This document shows, in pieces, positions 50,797 to 61,800 of a stretch of 64,000 bases of DNA. The DNA is from Nageia nagi (taxonomy: Eukaryota; Pinophyta): positions 156,054,001 to 156,118,000 of the forward strand of contig JBITNC010000001.1 of the NCBI GenBank assembly GCA_050084985.1, written 5' to 3'. The translations under genes and the position numbers were made by a program. A model generated the notes under the pieces. It was given only the letters and a program-made list of their open reading frames with translations, was not told the DNA's origin and did not search any database. Each line of letters opens with the position of its first letter. Within the stretch, counting starts at the first letter, position 1.

Positions 50797-52430
50797 GGTA
50801 TGGTTAATTTAATGGTACTTAGAGAATTGTTAGGCATAACCCTAACTTACCTCTACAAGAACCTCGTCTTGATAACCATGATACACGTAGTGATACTAAA
50901 TCTACAAGATCTAGTAAGAAAATTGATATCATTGGTGAAACTCTTCATAGATTTGATACAAGTATTGAACATTCTAAATTTTAAACTATGAGTTTGAATA
51001 TTCATGAAGATACTTTTGAAAGTAATGCTAAAATTTAAGAGTTAGATATAATTCTTAGCCATATTTGATCTATTAAGGAATTACTATCTAATAGAGAAAA
51101 ATTAGAATATTTTCATACACATAATGTTGAAAATAGTATTGATATTCTAACAAATTATGACCTATTAGAAGAGAACTATGTATATTCATAATCATTGAAT
51201 AGTTTGTTTTGTTATGAGAATGCACATTTGACTAGACAAAGGATTTATACTATCAATCCAAACACCATTGAAGGCATGCCACCTTGCAAACACACTACCA
51301 TCAACATGAATGCAGATGATACAAAACCTCCTCTTGAAGGGAACAAAGATGTTTCAAAGCCCTTGAGTAAAGTAAATGTTGATAATGATGGTATGTAAAG
51401 TGAAGATGAAGATTATGAATAACTGATTCTCAAACCTGAGCACTTTAAAATATGTATGCTTTCTAAAGGTAAGAACATTTTATAAAATAAAGATCCGAAT
51501 TTGAAACTTAGAGGACAAGTTACTAATATTGTTAACAATGCATATAAGCATAATCTTGATTGGTCATTAGAAGAACATAATATTAAAATTAGAATCCTTC
51601 ATGATACTTAAGAAACCACATCCTTTCATAAAGATACTTATGATAGATAATTAGAATTTATGATAAAATTGCTTGATAAGTTTTAACATGAAAGGGTAAA
51701 TAGAATTCGACCATTTGTTTTACTTAAAGAAAAAGATATTATAAATGCAAATGTTCCACCTCAAACCCCTCCACCATCCCCAAGAACTAATATACCTATT
51801 TTTCAAACTCATACCCCTATAATCTCAAACATTATTAATACAACTGAGGCAAGGATTAAGAAATTGGATAAGGAGTTGCTTAGTAATGATGAAGATGATT
51901 TCTTATTTTATTTGAAATGTCATTTAACTTATAGATTTGTTTCTAAAGTGCTTACTAGTAAAAACTAGAGTATAAAGTCTACAAAGTTTGATTGTTTGCA
52001 AATTTTGATGTTATATAGTTTGATGGTGTGCCTAAGATATGAGGAGTTTTGCAATTATCATAGGATACCAGAACACCTAACAAGAAATTATAAGGTTCTA
52101 AGAAATATTATTTGAATGGATGATAATACAACTATAAATGATGGGCTTATACATCCTAATAATGGAAAGCTAGGGGTATTCACAAATCATCTTCCACCAT
52201 CTCAACTAAGAGACTTCATTGGCATGATAAATACTTCACATTGTATGAATTATTATTTTTCCAATAAACATGGATGTAGTGCTGGAAAATCAAAGAATGA
52301 TAAAAAAGTAATTCAAACAGATGTCACTAATAGTGTGCTTGACTATTTGTATGCTTCCCATGATGTGAAATATGGAATAACAAAGGCTCCTTTCTTCATT
52401 CCTACATCTATAAAATGTGTCTAGGTTGCC
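50797..52430 (+). pseudogene. gag-like gene, family 1 copy C (internal deletion)
   Basis: Starts within the gag N-terminal region (LTYLYKNLVL matches LTYLYKNLIL of copy B). The capsid core and the VISNHDM segment present in copies A and B are missing: at about 51990-52040 the sequence jumps to the zinc knuckle region (FCNYHRIPEHLTRN, last Cys lost to Tyr). The tail (52116-52424) has HPNNGKLGVFTNHLPPS and ends FFIPTSIKCV, as in copy B. The deletion is about 650 bp relative to copy B. Confidence 0.65.
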
Positions 52431-52949
52431 AAACCATCTTAAGTATGCAAAACTATGGCCATTGTGAATTGTTGATCATTGTATGCATCTTGTTATTATC
52501 TTTTTCATCTCATAGGAAAATACCCTTTCATAGTTTCTTCATTTTTTTGTTGTAATTCTTGTATTCCACATCATAATGGTATTCCACCTATTTTTAGGCC
52601 ATTAATGACATGCATTTCCTAGAATATAATTAAAAAGAATAGTATTTTCCTCTTCCTTATTGCATTTTTGCTTCATTTAAATGGTTAAAACTTAAATTTA
52701 ATATCATTAATTAGAAAAAACTCAAGTTGCTTTGCTTGGAACCTAGGGGACCTTATCTAGGTGATTGATTATTTTTGTTATTGGTTGCATATTTTAATGT
52801 ACTTAATCATGCTCAACATGTGCAATTGGATTGATATATGTTTAAGTTCATTTTACAGGTCCATTTTTGCTTAAAGATACATACATTTTAGATGGGTGGT
52901 TTCTTGATTTTTTGAAAATTATACTTTGTAATCACACTTCTCCTAGCAT

Positions 52950-53475
52950 CATTGGTCCTTTGCCTAACCCTCCTACTTCTACCACTAGCCCTTGATGTTG
53001 AGATCCCTCCTGAGACCTCACTAGTGCTCAGTCCATGGGTACTCAAAAGAGTCTTTTCCTACCCATACTTCTCTCCCAACACCACAATTTCCTTATTACT
53101 CTTCTCTATTTTATCAATAAGGCTTGGGATTAAATTGCACTGCTCATTTGGTGGAGGCATATCCACCCTCTCCTATAGTCTCTTCACAAATTTCTCTAAG
53201 GTAGTAATTTGTGCATCTCTTACCAAAACTATGGCCTATAAAGCTACCACCTATCCTTCAAAAGTCTTAATCCTCTCAATATCGACCTCAAGCATCACCA
53301 TCCATGTATCAACTTCTACAAATAATAATTGCATTATTAATCTACCAATCATATATTCAATTTACAAACTTGACTACAGGGTTCATATTGATGGAATTGA
53401 AGGATTCCATATAACCAAGATCACCTTGAAGTTTCTCCAACAAATCAACCATTCATCCATACACCAATGTAAGAA
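52950..53475 (-). pseudogene. Coiled-coil tail of the antisense ORF, copy C
   Basis: Minus-strand frame with VLVRDAQITTLEKFVKRL, ERVDMPPPNEQ, SLIDKIEKSNKEIVVLGEKY and a Ser/Arg-rich end (SRASGRSRRVR). It matches the tails in copies A and B. The PMD part is cut away by element D. The 175-codon plus-strand frame covering this stretch is a shadow: its sequence has no match to any family, while the antisense frame is conserved in three copies. Confidence 0.6.
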
Positions 53476-53499
53476 ATAATCACACAAAAGATAATACAT

Positions 53500-54349
53500 T
53501 GTAGACACCTAAAAATGTCCCCTTCTTAACTAGTAAACATTAAAATAATCATAACTCTTCGCAACAATATAAAATAGGTCTAAAAACCCTATTATTGGAT
53601 AGCCCCCATCGAGTATAAGTGAAACGGGTGGTCACATGACTCTTTTTAGGTAAAATTGGCTATTAGGTGGTCATTTTAATATTGTCACAAAATTAAAAAC
53701 CAATTGCCAACGACCCAAGATAGTTGTCGACGTTCGGAGGCAATCGCCAATGTTCGTATGGTAAATGCCAATGACTCCATAACAGCCGAACAAGAAGCCA
53801 AAATAGCGAGAGAAAGTTGAAATGATTCATATTTCCAAGATGATGTGGATAGAGGGGGTCAATTATGACCTACAGTGGCTATTCACTTCCTCTTACCATC
53901 CTTTGAACATCTCACCCAAAATCTATAAATACAAGTTAATACAAAGAAAATGAGAGAGAATCTTGACCCATCTTTGAAGTACAGTAATGCTACCAAAATT
54001 TTGTGAGCTCGTACATTTTATTGTTTTATGCTAGTTTCAATTCAATTCATGTCATACATAGATGCTTTGATGTTATTATTTTTTGTATGTGTGTAGGATT
54101 GACAGGTTGTCCATATCAAGGAAAGAAGCAAGCAAATCAAAAACAATGGAGATCTAATACTCTTATTTTGGCAAATGGCATTTGTAAAAGTCCCTTCCAA
54201 GGGTAAATTGTAGTTTTGAACTGAAATTCAATATCATTTTAAAATTACAACATGTTTATCTATTTTACATAATTTGAGGTTCAGTGAAGATTTAAGAATA
54301 ATTTGTATTTCATGTTATTCTACATTCCATCTTTATTTTCACTGCAACA
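53500..54349 (+). repeat. 5' LTR of Tat element D
   Basis: Starts TGTAGACACCTAAAAATGTC, probably ends GCAACA at 54349, just before TTCTGGCACTAGAAGGAGGG. About 850 bp. TATAAATA at 53924-53931 is the probable TATA box. It keeps more CpG than the coding part and contains several GCCAACGAC-like words. The right end is inferred from the primer site; the 3' LTR is outside the window. Confidence 0.7.
53924..53931 (+). promoter_or_regulatory. LTR TATA box, element D
   Basis: TATAAATACAAG in the LTR, about 425 bp from its start; transcription would be expected to start some 30 bp downstream. Confidence 0.55.
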
Positions 54350-54352
54350 TTC

Positions 54353-54370
54353 TGGCACTAGAAGGAGGGC
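54353..54370 (+). promoter_or_regulatory. Candidate primer binding site, element D
   Basis: TGGCACTAGAAGGAGGGC begins three bases after the inferred LTR end. The TGG start and position fit a primer site; I could not assign the tRNA. Confidence 0.5.
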
Positions 54371-56179
54371 CCTTCCGTTATTGATTGGGGTTTTTTTGTT
54401 TTAAAATGATTTTACCTTTCTGTTATCTAGTTATTTGAATTTCTCCATTTACTAACTTCAAATTTTGTGTTCTATGCATTTTAGGAAATCTGTTGTAGAA
54501 ACGCCAGCGATTGGTATCGGATGCCAACGACTCAGAAGGAACACCAACATTTTATAAAGTAATCCAGACTAAACACCAGTGATTGAATCAGACACTGATG
54601 ACTCAAAATAAATGCCAACGACCTCTGTCTAAACACTGATGACTCATACTCTAGGTCATTTTGTCTCTTTTGGTTATTCCTAAAAAATTAAAATAAAATG
54701 CATAATGTATTGTTAAAATGGAAAGATGCTTTTGAATGTGATTCCTTTGCTTAGAATGCATATAAGAATGGGTAGAAAAGGTTAAATGCATTTTTTATTA
54801 ATTTATTTTATTTTATATAAAATGTTATGTATTTACTTTCATGTTTGGGTGAAGGGTACGTACACATTAATACTTTTTATCTTGTCTACTTATGCTCTCC
54901 CTTTGCGCTTCGTGCGATCTAAGGTGACCAGAATAGACCGGATAAGAGGGAGTAATTAATTTTTCTTTTCTTTCACATTCACATTATCATTAATTTGGCT
55001 AATTTACCCACACATAATGACTTTTTACTAGTAAGAGGAGGTAATTTACTACACATAATACTTCCACAATTGGAAGGGGTAAATGAATCACATTTAATTT
55101 GGAATGAACTTAAGGAAAATAGATTAGGTTTTTGGTAGTGTAAATTATATTAAAAGGTTAATGAATTGGAGGGATTTGAATACATTAAGTACTTTCACTT
55201 AACAAATTATGCTCTCACTTTTGTGCTCCAAGTGATCCTAAGTGATCAGAAATAAGTTAAGTGAAAGAGGTAAAATTTATTTACATTTTATTTGGAAACA
55301 TACTTCACATTAACACTCTTAAAGAGGTCTATCTTTACCACTCCATTGGAGGTCGAAGACAGGTGACTCTTGGAGGAGTAATTGAACCTCACTTAATTAA
55401 TTTATCTACACTTAATGGCTTTTTACTAAGTCTACTCTTACCACTCCATTGGAGGTCGAAGAGATATGTGACTAGTAAGAAGAGGGAATTTATCACATAT
55501 AAGACTTCCATAGCTGGAAGGAGTTAGTGAACATCATTAAGAGGTTGGATAATAAATCACATTATAATTAAAAAGAATAATGGGGTCTATTAAGGTCAAG
55601 ATTCACTTAAAATAAACTTTGATTGCATCACATTAAAATAAGATAAATAAATGAATGTTTGGGAGGGTAGTATGCATAAATGTACTTTACTTGTTTAAAT
55701 GCATTTCATAAGGCCGTAAAGGAATAATTGAACATTAACGAGTTGGATGTCACTACCAACTATTAATTCTTACTTCTTTGTAACCACCGACATAACACAC
55801 TTGAAGCCATAGAGCCAGTTGCACTTGGAGGTGATGACCAAGGTAACTTTCCTTTAGGTAGGAGTCAAAAAAGGAGACTCATCTAGAACCAAGCTAAAAG
55901 CCATAGAAACTTGTAAACATTAGAATTACCCAACCTACCTTGTTTAACACTTGACTAGTCAAAACAAACTAGGAAAATTAAAAAGATAAAAATAAACAAC
56001 CCATATTGTTCATTTAACTTAGACAGTAAAAATATGTGAAAAAGTTAAAGAAGATAATCACATCGTTAAAAGTAGATTTGCATATAGGCTGTTTGTGCAT
56101 TAAATTGTTTTCTCAAAAATATAATATAAAAGGTAAAAATAAAGTTTCTTTTTTATGATGCTTGTTTATGATATCTAAA
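54371..56179 (+). other. 5' leader of element D with diverged tandem repeats
   Basis: Non-coding, about 1.8 kb. Two long diverged units: about 54857-55178 and 55179-55540. Matching words include TTATGCTCTC, TGACCAGAA/TGATCAGAA and the CTAGTAAGARGAGG...ACTTCCA block (55029 and 55471). In the second unit the 20-base word CACTCCATTGGAGGTCGAAG occurs twice (about 55341 and 55445). No extra ORF with convincing protein features was found, although some Tat relatives have one here. Confidence 0.6.
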
Positions 56180-58864
56180 ATGGTTCAAACTAGAAGTATG
56201 ACCGCTAAGAAAATGCGAGAATACCCATTTGAAATATAGAAAATAGATTCAAACAACATGGATTTGATAGAGTATTCGGTTAGGAGGCCACCTCCTTTAG
56301 ATGAATTAGATCCACAGGTAGTTCATTATGAAAGTAAAGATTTGGATTGGGGTTATGATCAATCTAGATTGTAAAAACAAAGTATAGAAGATCTTACTAT
56401 CAAGACTAGAATGCAGGTGTTAGATGAAGAGTTAATTGAAATTCATCGTCGCCTAGCTAATTATAGGAATATTCCTAAGACATATTCTAGTTTACCGGGA
56501 GATGTTGAAAAACTAAATCATATATGTGATAACTTAGAAATTGACAAGGATAAATCTTAGGCTGAAACCATAGCGGTACCAGAGACTGAGCCTTATAAAG
56601 TTAAATATGAAAGAGTCATTCGTCTATTATCAGATGGTCAAAAGGTTAGCTCTTTAATCCAAAAGGAGGGATCTCCTTTTTCTCATAAATCTCTTGAATT
56701 AGGAAAAAATGAAGTATCAATACCTACGAGTAATTTATCTCAAAGAGCTCCTTCAATGAAGCAAACAGAGAACTCTTACTCTTCAAAGGGAGGATTACAT
56801 AGAAGGACATCTAAGTACAAAATAGAAGAGATACCTTCTTATGAAGAACTAGAAGAATGATGATCACATAAAATAAAAGCTGGTCAAAAATTCACAAAAA
56901 CATATGCTAGTGATATTAAAAAGGCCACAGAGATTGAATATCTTCTAAAGGAAGTTGATGAATTCATTAAAATTCAAGAACAAGAGGATAAATTAAAAGA
57001 AATGGAAGATAAACTTCTTAGAGATAAAAGGAAATTCATAGAACAAGAAAAAGCAAATAAAGAAAGAAATGAGTTCCTGGAACAAGAAAAGAAAAGACTT
57101 CATAAAGAACATGAGATTCAACTTCGTTTATAGGAATTACAAATTAAAGAATTAAAGAATAAAAAAATAAAAAGGGAACAATATCTACGTATGGAGAAAG
57201 AAAAATAAAGACAGTGGGATGAATATCAAAAAATAAAGAATTTGAAACCAGAAACTCCTGAAGGAAGTCAAATACAAAGATATCGAGATCCTTACTTAGA
57301 CAAACAAGAAGCGATGGATAGAGAGACAGCCATGTTATTACAAAAGGAAATGGATAAGGAATTAGAACTGCAAAAATTATATGATAAACAAAAGCAAGAT
57401 TCTATTAAAAGTTGGGTTGAACAAACCCAAAATCAAATAAGACAACTTGATTACAAAGGAAAAGATCTACATGGAAAAGGGATATCCCAAAGACCTCCTA
57501 GAATCCCTATTCTACGATGACATTCACCTCTTAAAATATTACCTCCACCATTGTCAGAGTTTCCTTCTGACTATGAGTATTACACTTCAAGATCAATTTT
57601 AGAAAAAGATCTGAATACTCGAAGACATCATAGACACACTCAAGGTCATAGAACTGATAAAGAATTAGAAGACTTTATGAAGGATTTTATAAATCGAGAA
57701 ATGAATGTTCAAGGACTTCAAAAGTTAAATTACAAGAATATTTGCAATGAACCTATTCATCCAAGTGTTCCAAAAAAGAAATTACCATATAGGTTTGAAT
57801 TTCCTAAGATAGAATCATTTAAAGGAAGAGAAGACCCCAAAGAACATTTGAGAAAATTTACATTTTCTAGTTATCAAATAGCCAATGATGACTCATTAAT
57901 GTTACGTATATTTCCTATGACACTCGCAGGCTAAGCTTTAGATTGGTATAATAGTTTACCCATGCATAGTTTATATACATTTGAACAATTGGCTAATCAA
58001 TTTCTTAAACACTTTAGAATCAATATTAAAGAAAAATCTTCAATTACTGATCTTACAAGATTGCAACAATTTCCTGATGAAACTATACAAGATTACATCT
58101 CAAGATGGTAGGCTATACTCACTAGTATGCCTTATACAATACCACAGGAGGAATTGGTTAAATTATTTAGTCAAAGTTGTCTAAGACCAATAGCCAGTGT
58201 TCTCCAAATTCAACAACATAAAACTTTTGAAGAAGCTATGGCTCAGGTAGTAGTTATAGAAAGAGTTAAAATTCAAGATGGAGAACTAAAGCTCAAGAAA
58301 AAAGAATACAAAAAGGGTAATCAACATAAAAATAGTACTAAACAACCACAAAACAATCAAATAGCTATGACAGAAGATTCTGGTCAAGCTTAAAAAATTG
58401 AAGAAAATGTTGAACCTAAGCCTAAAAGAAATTTTACCCCATTATCAGAACGATTAGCTGAAATACTTAAAAAATTATGTGATAATGGTATGATTAGATT
58501 ACCTGATATAAAACTTGAAAATCCTAATGCTAAGGGAAGCAAATGGTATAAGGAAAATGAATTTTGTGCTTATCATAGGCAAAAAGGACATAATACAAAT
58601 AGATGTCAAACCTTACAACATAAAATTCAAGACTTGATAGATAGTTGGAAAATAGATGTGGATAATCCTATTGTGCCTTTGAATCAAAATTTAGGGATAT
58701 ATCAAAACTCCTTACCTTCACATCAGGCTAACAATGTAGCAACCATCCCAAACCAACTGAACTATACATGGAATAATAAGGATATACCATTTATAGGGAC
58801 TATAGATGATTCAATACATATGATTGGTATAGCTATAAGAGCACAACAATATCAAAATAAATAG
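56180..58864 (+). pseudogene. gag part of Tat element D
   Basis: The frame-2 ATG at 56180 starts MVQTRSMTAKKMREYPFEI, a common style of Gag start in plant Ty3/gypsy elements, and the same frame continues into pol with no frame change. Residues about 230-360 (56880-57260) form a long, highly charged coiled coil (for example KLKEMEDKLLRDKRKFIEQE). The Gag fold follows: FPKIESFKGREDPKEHLRKF (57806-57865), ALDWYNSLP, FLKHFRINI, and L..FSQSCLRPIA. The zinc knuckle C-x2-H-x4-H-x4-C is at 58565-58606 (CAYHRQKGHNTNRC). At about 890 codons it is long for a plant Gag. About a dozen stops, mostly at likely Gln or Trp codons. Confidence 0.8.
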
Positions 58865-61800
58865 GATAATCCATGAAAAAATCAATCAATACCAAACCCA
58901 ATTAATATACAATCGATACCTCCTTCGTAACAACCTAGAGTTTCGATAAAAGGTGCTCTTCAATGACAATTAAAAATGTCTCCAGTTAAGATGACCTTAT
59001 TGGAATTATTACAATAGTTTGAGAGTTATAGGGAAGCTATGAATCAAATTCTATAAGAAATTTAAGTGGATATTAGTAACCTCGATAATTTTATTTCAAT
59101 AGTTGAAAGTTTGAGGATATCTCAACAACCTAGTATCACCTTTTACGAACAAGAAAAATTAAATAACGATGGACTAGGTAGACTTGATCCACCTTTACAT
59201 ATAATAGCTAAAGTAGATGGGAAATCATTTAAAAGAATTCTGATAGATGAAGGTTCAGCTATAAATATAATTTCAGATGCTACATACAAAAATTTGAATT
59301 TATCAGATTCACTTATTTTAGCTCCTTCTTTACAAATTAGGGCATTTAATGATGTAGTGTGTTCAACTTTGGGATCAATAGTGCTGCTGATTACAGTAGG
59401 GGCTAGAATCATTCAAACTTTATTACATATAATCGAAGGAAATATTATACAATACAATGTACTTTTAGGATGTCCATGGATTAGAGAAATGCAATGTGTT
59501 CCATCAACTTATCATGGATGTTTAACATACATCTACAAAGATAAAGTTCATTGTGTGTTTAAAGATCCAGATCCTTACTCACATTGTAATTTGATTTTTC
59601 ATCCAAATAAAGTGACCTTACCGTCTCCTAATTTATCAACCATATTAATGAATAAAAGTACAAATCAATCTAAAGTCATAAAAGAAAAAGGTGATATAGT
59701 TATACAAGATAAAGATACTTGGGAAAAAGTTGCTAAAGCTTTAGACAAAAAATATGGAGCTTCTTCATCAAAACAAGTAAACACCACATCTAATAATGAC
59801 TCCTCCCATGTATATCAAGTAAAAGTTAAATTAAGGGATTTAGGGATGGGAGAATATGATGTAGATGATGTGGTATTTAATATACCTTCATCACAAGAAG
59901 TGGAAACAGTATCTGAATCACCTAGTGTGATTGGACAAATAGTGCCTTTAGGAGAAGTACCTAATCAGACAATGTTCATCTATGCGAGGATAGTAGATCC
60001 TGTGTCAATAATATCCAATCAAACATATGAAAAAAATTTCAATAATGATATGAAATATTTATCACCATGTTCAAGAACATTTGTCTTAAACTATTTTAAC
60101 AAATGTAATTGTCAAGGACAAGGATTGGGTCGATATGAACAGGGTCCATGGGAGATAATTGAATTACAATATCAATATCCCACTGATAAAAGTGGATTAG
60201 GTTATCAAAATGTATATAAAAATCTTGCTAAATTAGAAAATTTAGGAGGAGAGAATTTGGATTATAATGAAGAAATTTTAGAGAAAGAATCCATAGTACA
60301 AGAAATTGTTGATATAAGAGAAGAACAATTAAGTGAAACAGATGTCTTAGAAGGTGTCGAAATGCTCTTTATTAATAATATTGAGCCACCTTGGAATCAT
60401 TCATGCTTACCAAATGATATACAAGAAAATAAAAATAAAAATACTGAATCATCAATCATTCCATATTCAGATATACCATCGGTAAATATGGTCACAATAA
60501 AAGAGAATGATATTGAAGATCAAAATAATGAACAAATAGATAAAGTTAATGAAAATCAAAATTTAATCAAAGCTATAGCCAATACTTCTACAGATGAAAT
60601 AATTGCTGATTTTTCTCTTATATCATCTAATCCTTTGGTACATGAGTTCAAAAATGTAGATCACATACTTGGTTCCTATGAAAATCAAGTATGCACGAAT
60701 GAACAAACTCAAGAATACGATGAAGAATATAGTATTAACAACAATGGTTGGATACCAGTACCAAATCAATTAGAATAAGGGTCACATATGCTTACTAAAA
60801 AAGTCTTAGAAATAAATATTAGTAATGATCCTCAAAATCCTAAAATTATTCAATTAGGAGAAAACCTCATGGAGAATGAACAAGAAGAAATTATAGCCTT
60901 ACTAAAAGAACGAGAAAAGATATTTGCATGGTCATATGCAGACATGCCTGGAATAGATCCCAAACTAGTGGTACATAATTTAGCATTAAATCCTGATCCT
61001 AAACTGGTTAAACAAAAATTACGTAAAATGCATCCTACTATAGCATTAATGGTAAAAGAAGAACTCCAAAAATTATTAGAAGCTAAATTCATACAACCTA
61101 TAGACTACTCAGAATGGATATCCAATATGGTACCTATGAAAAAACCAAGTGGAAAAATAAGAATATGCGTAGATTTTTGGGATCTTAACAAAGCTTATCC
61201 TAAAGATGATTTCCCTCTACCTAGCATTGATAGTTTGGTAGATTCGACAGTGGGACATGATATGTTATCATTAATGGACGGGTTTTTTGGTTATAATAAA
61301 ATAAAAATAGCTACTGAAGATCAACATAAAATGGCCTTTATAACTCCTTTGGGTACCTTTTGTTATAAAGTTATGCCTTTTGGATTAAAAAATGCTAGGG
61401 CAACTTATCAAAGGATTGTGACACATATATTCCATGATTATATGCATGACATAGTAGAAGATTATGTTGATGATTTGTTGCTTAGATCTAAATATCGAAT
61501 AAATCATGGAAAAGATCTAATTAAAGTATTAGATAGATTATTAGAACATAAAGTAAGATTAAATCCAAAAAATGTGTTTTTGGTGTAACTTCAAGAAAAT
61601 TATTAGGATTTATTGTGTCTCGATGAGGAATTGAAATAGATCCTAGTAAAGTGAAGGTAGTGGTAGACATGCCACCTCCTGTAAATCTAAAACAATTACA
61701 AAGTTTACAGGGTAAGTTACTAGCCATTATAAGGTTTATAGCTCAACTTTCTAATAAATGTAAACCATTTACAAAATTATTAAAAAAGGGAGTAGAATAT

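Larger units (their letters stand above)
50790..53499 (+). mobile_element. Family 1, 5'-half fragment (copy C)
   Basis: Plus-strand gag remnant followed by the tail of the antisense ORF, in the same order as copy B but with no 5' LTR. It stops exactly where the Tat LTR begins at 53500, so element D probably inserted into copy C; the five bases before D are TACAT. The rest of C would then lie beyond the window. Confidence 0.65.

Noticed and set aside
52952-53479. Plus-strand 175-codon open frame
   Set aside because: Ser/Thr/Leu-rich composition with no family feature. The opposite strand carries the conserved coiled-coil frame seen in three copies, so this is a shadow.
54512-54525. TGGTATCGGATGCC as an initiator-Met primer binding site for element D
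   Set aside because: It lies among GCCAACGAC-like repeats and has no LTR end (CA) directly before it. The site at 54353, right after GCAACA, fits better.
59143-61727. Minus-strand frames over pol of D
   Set aside because: Antisense to conserved protease and RT coding; similar shadows occur at the same places in copy E.
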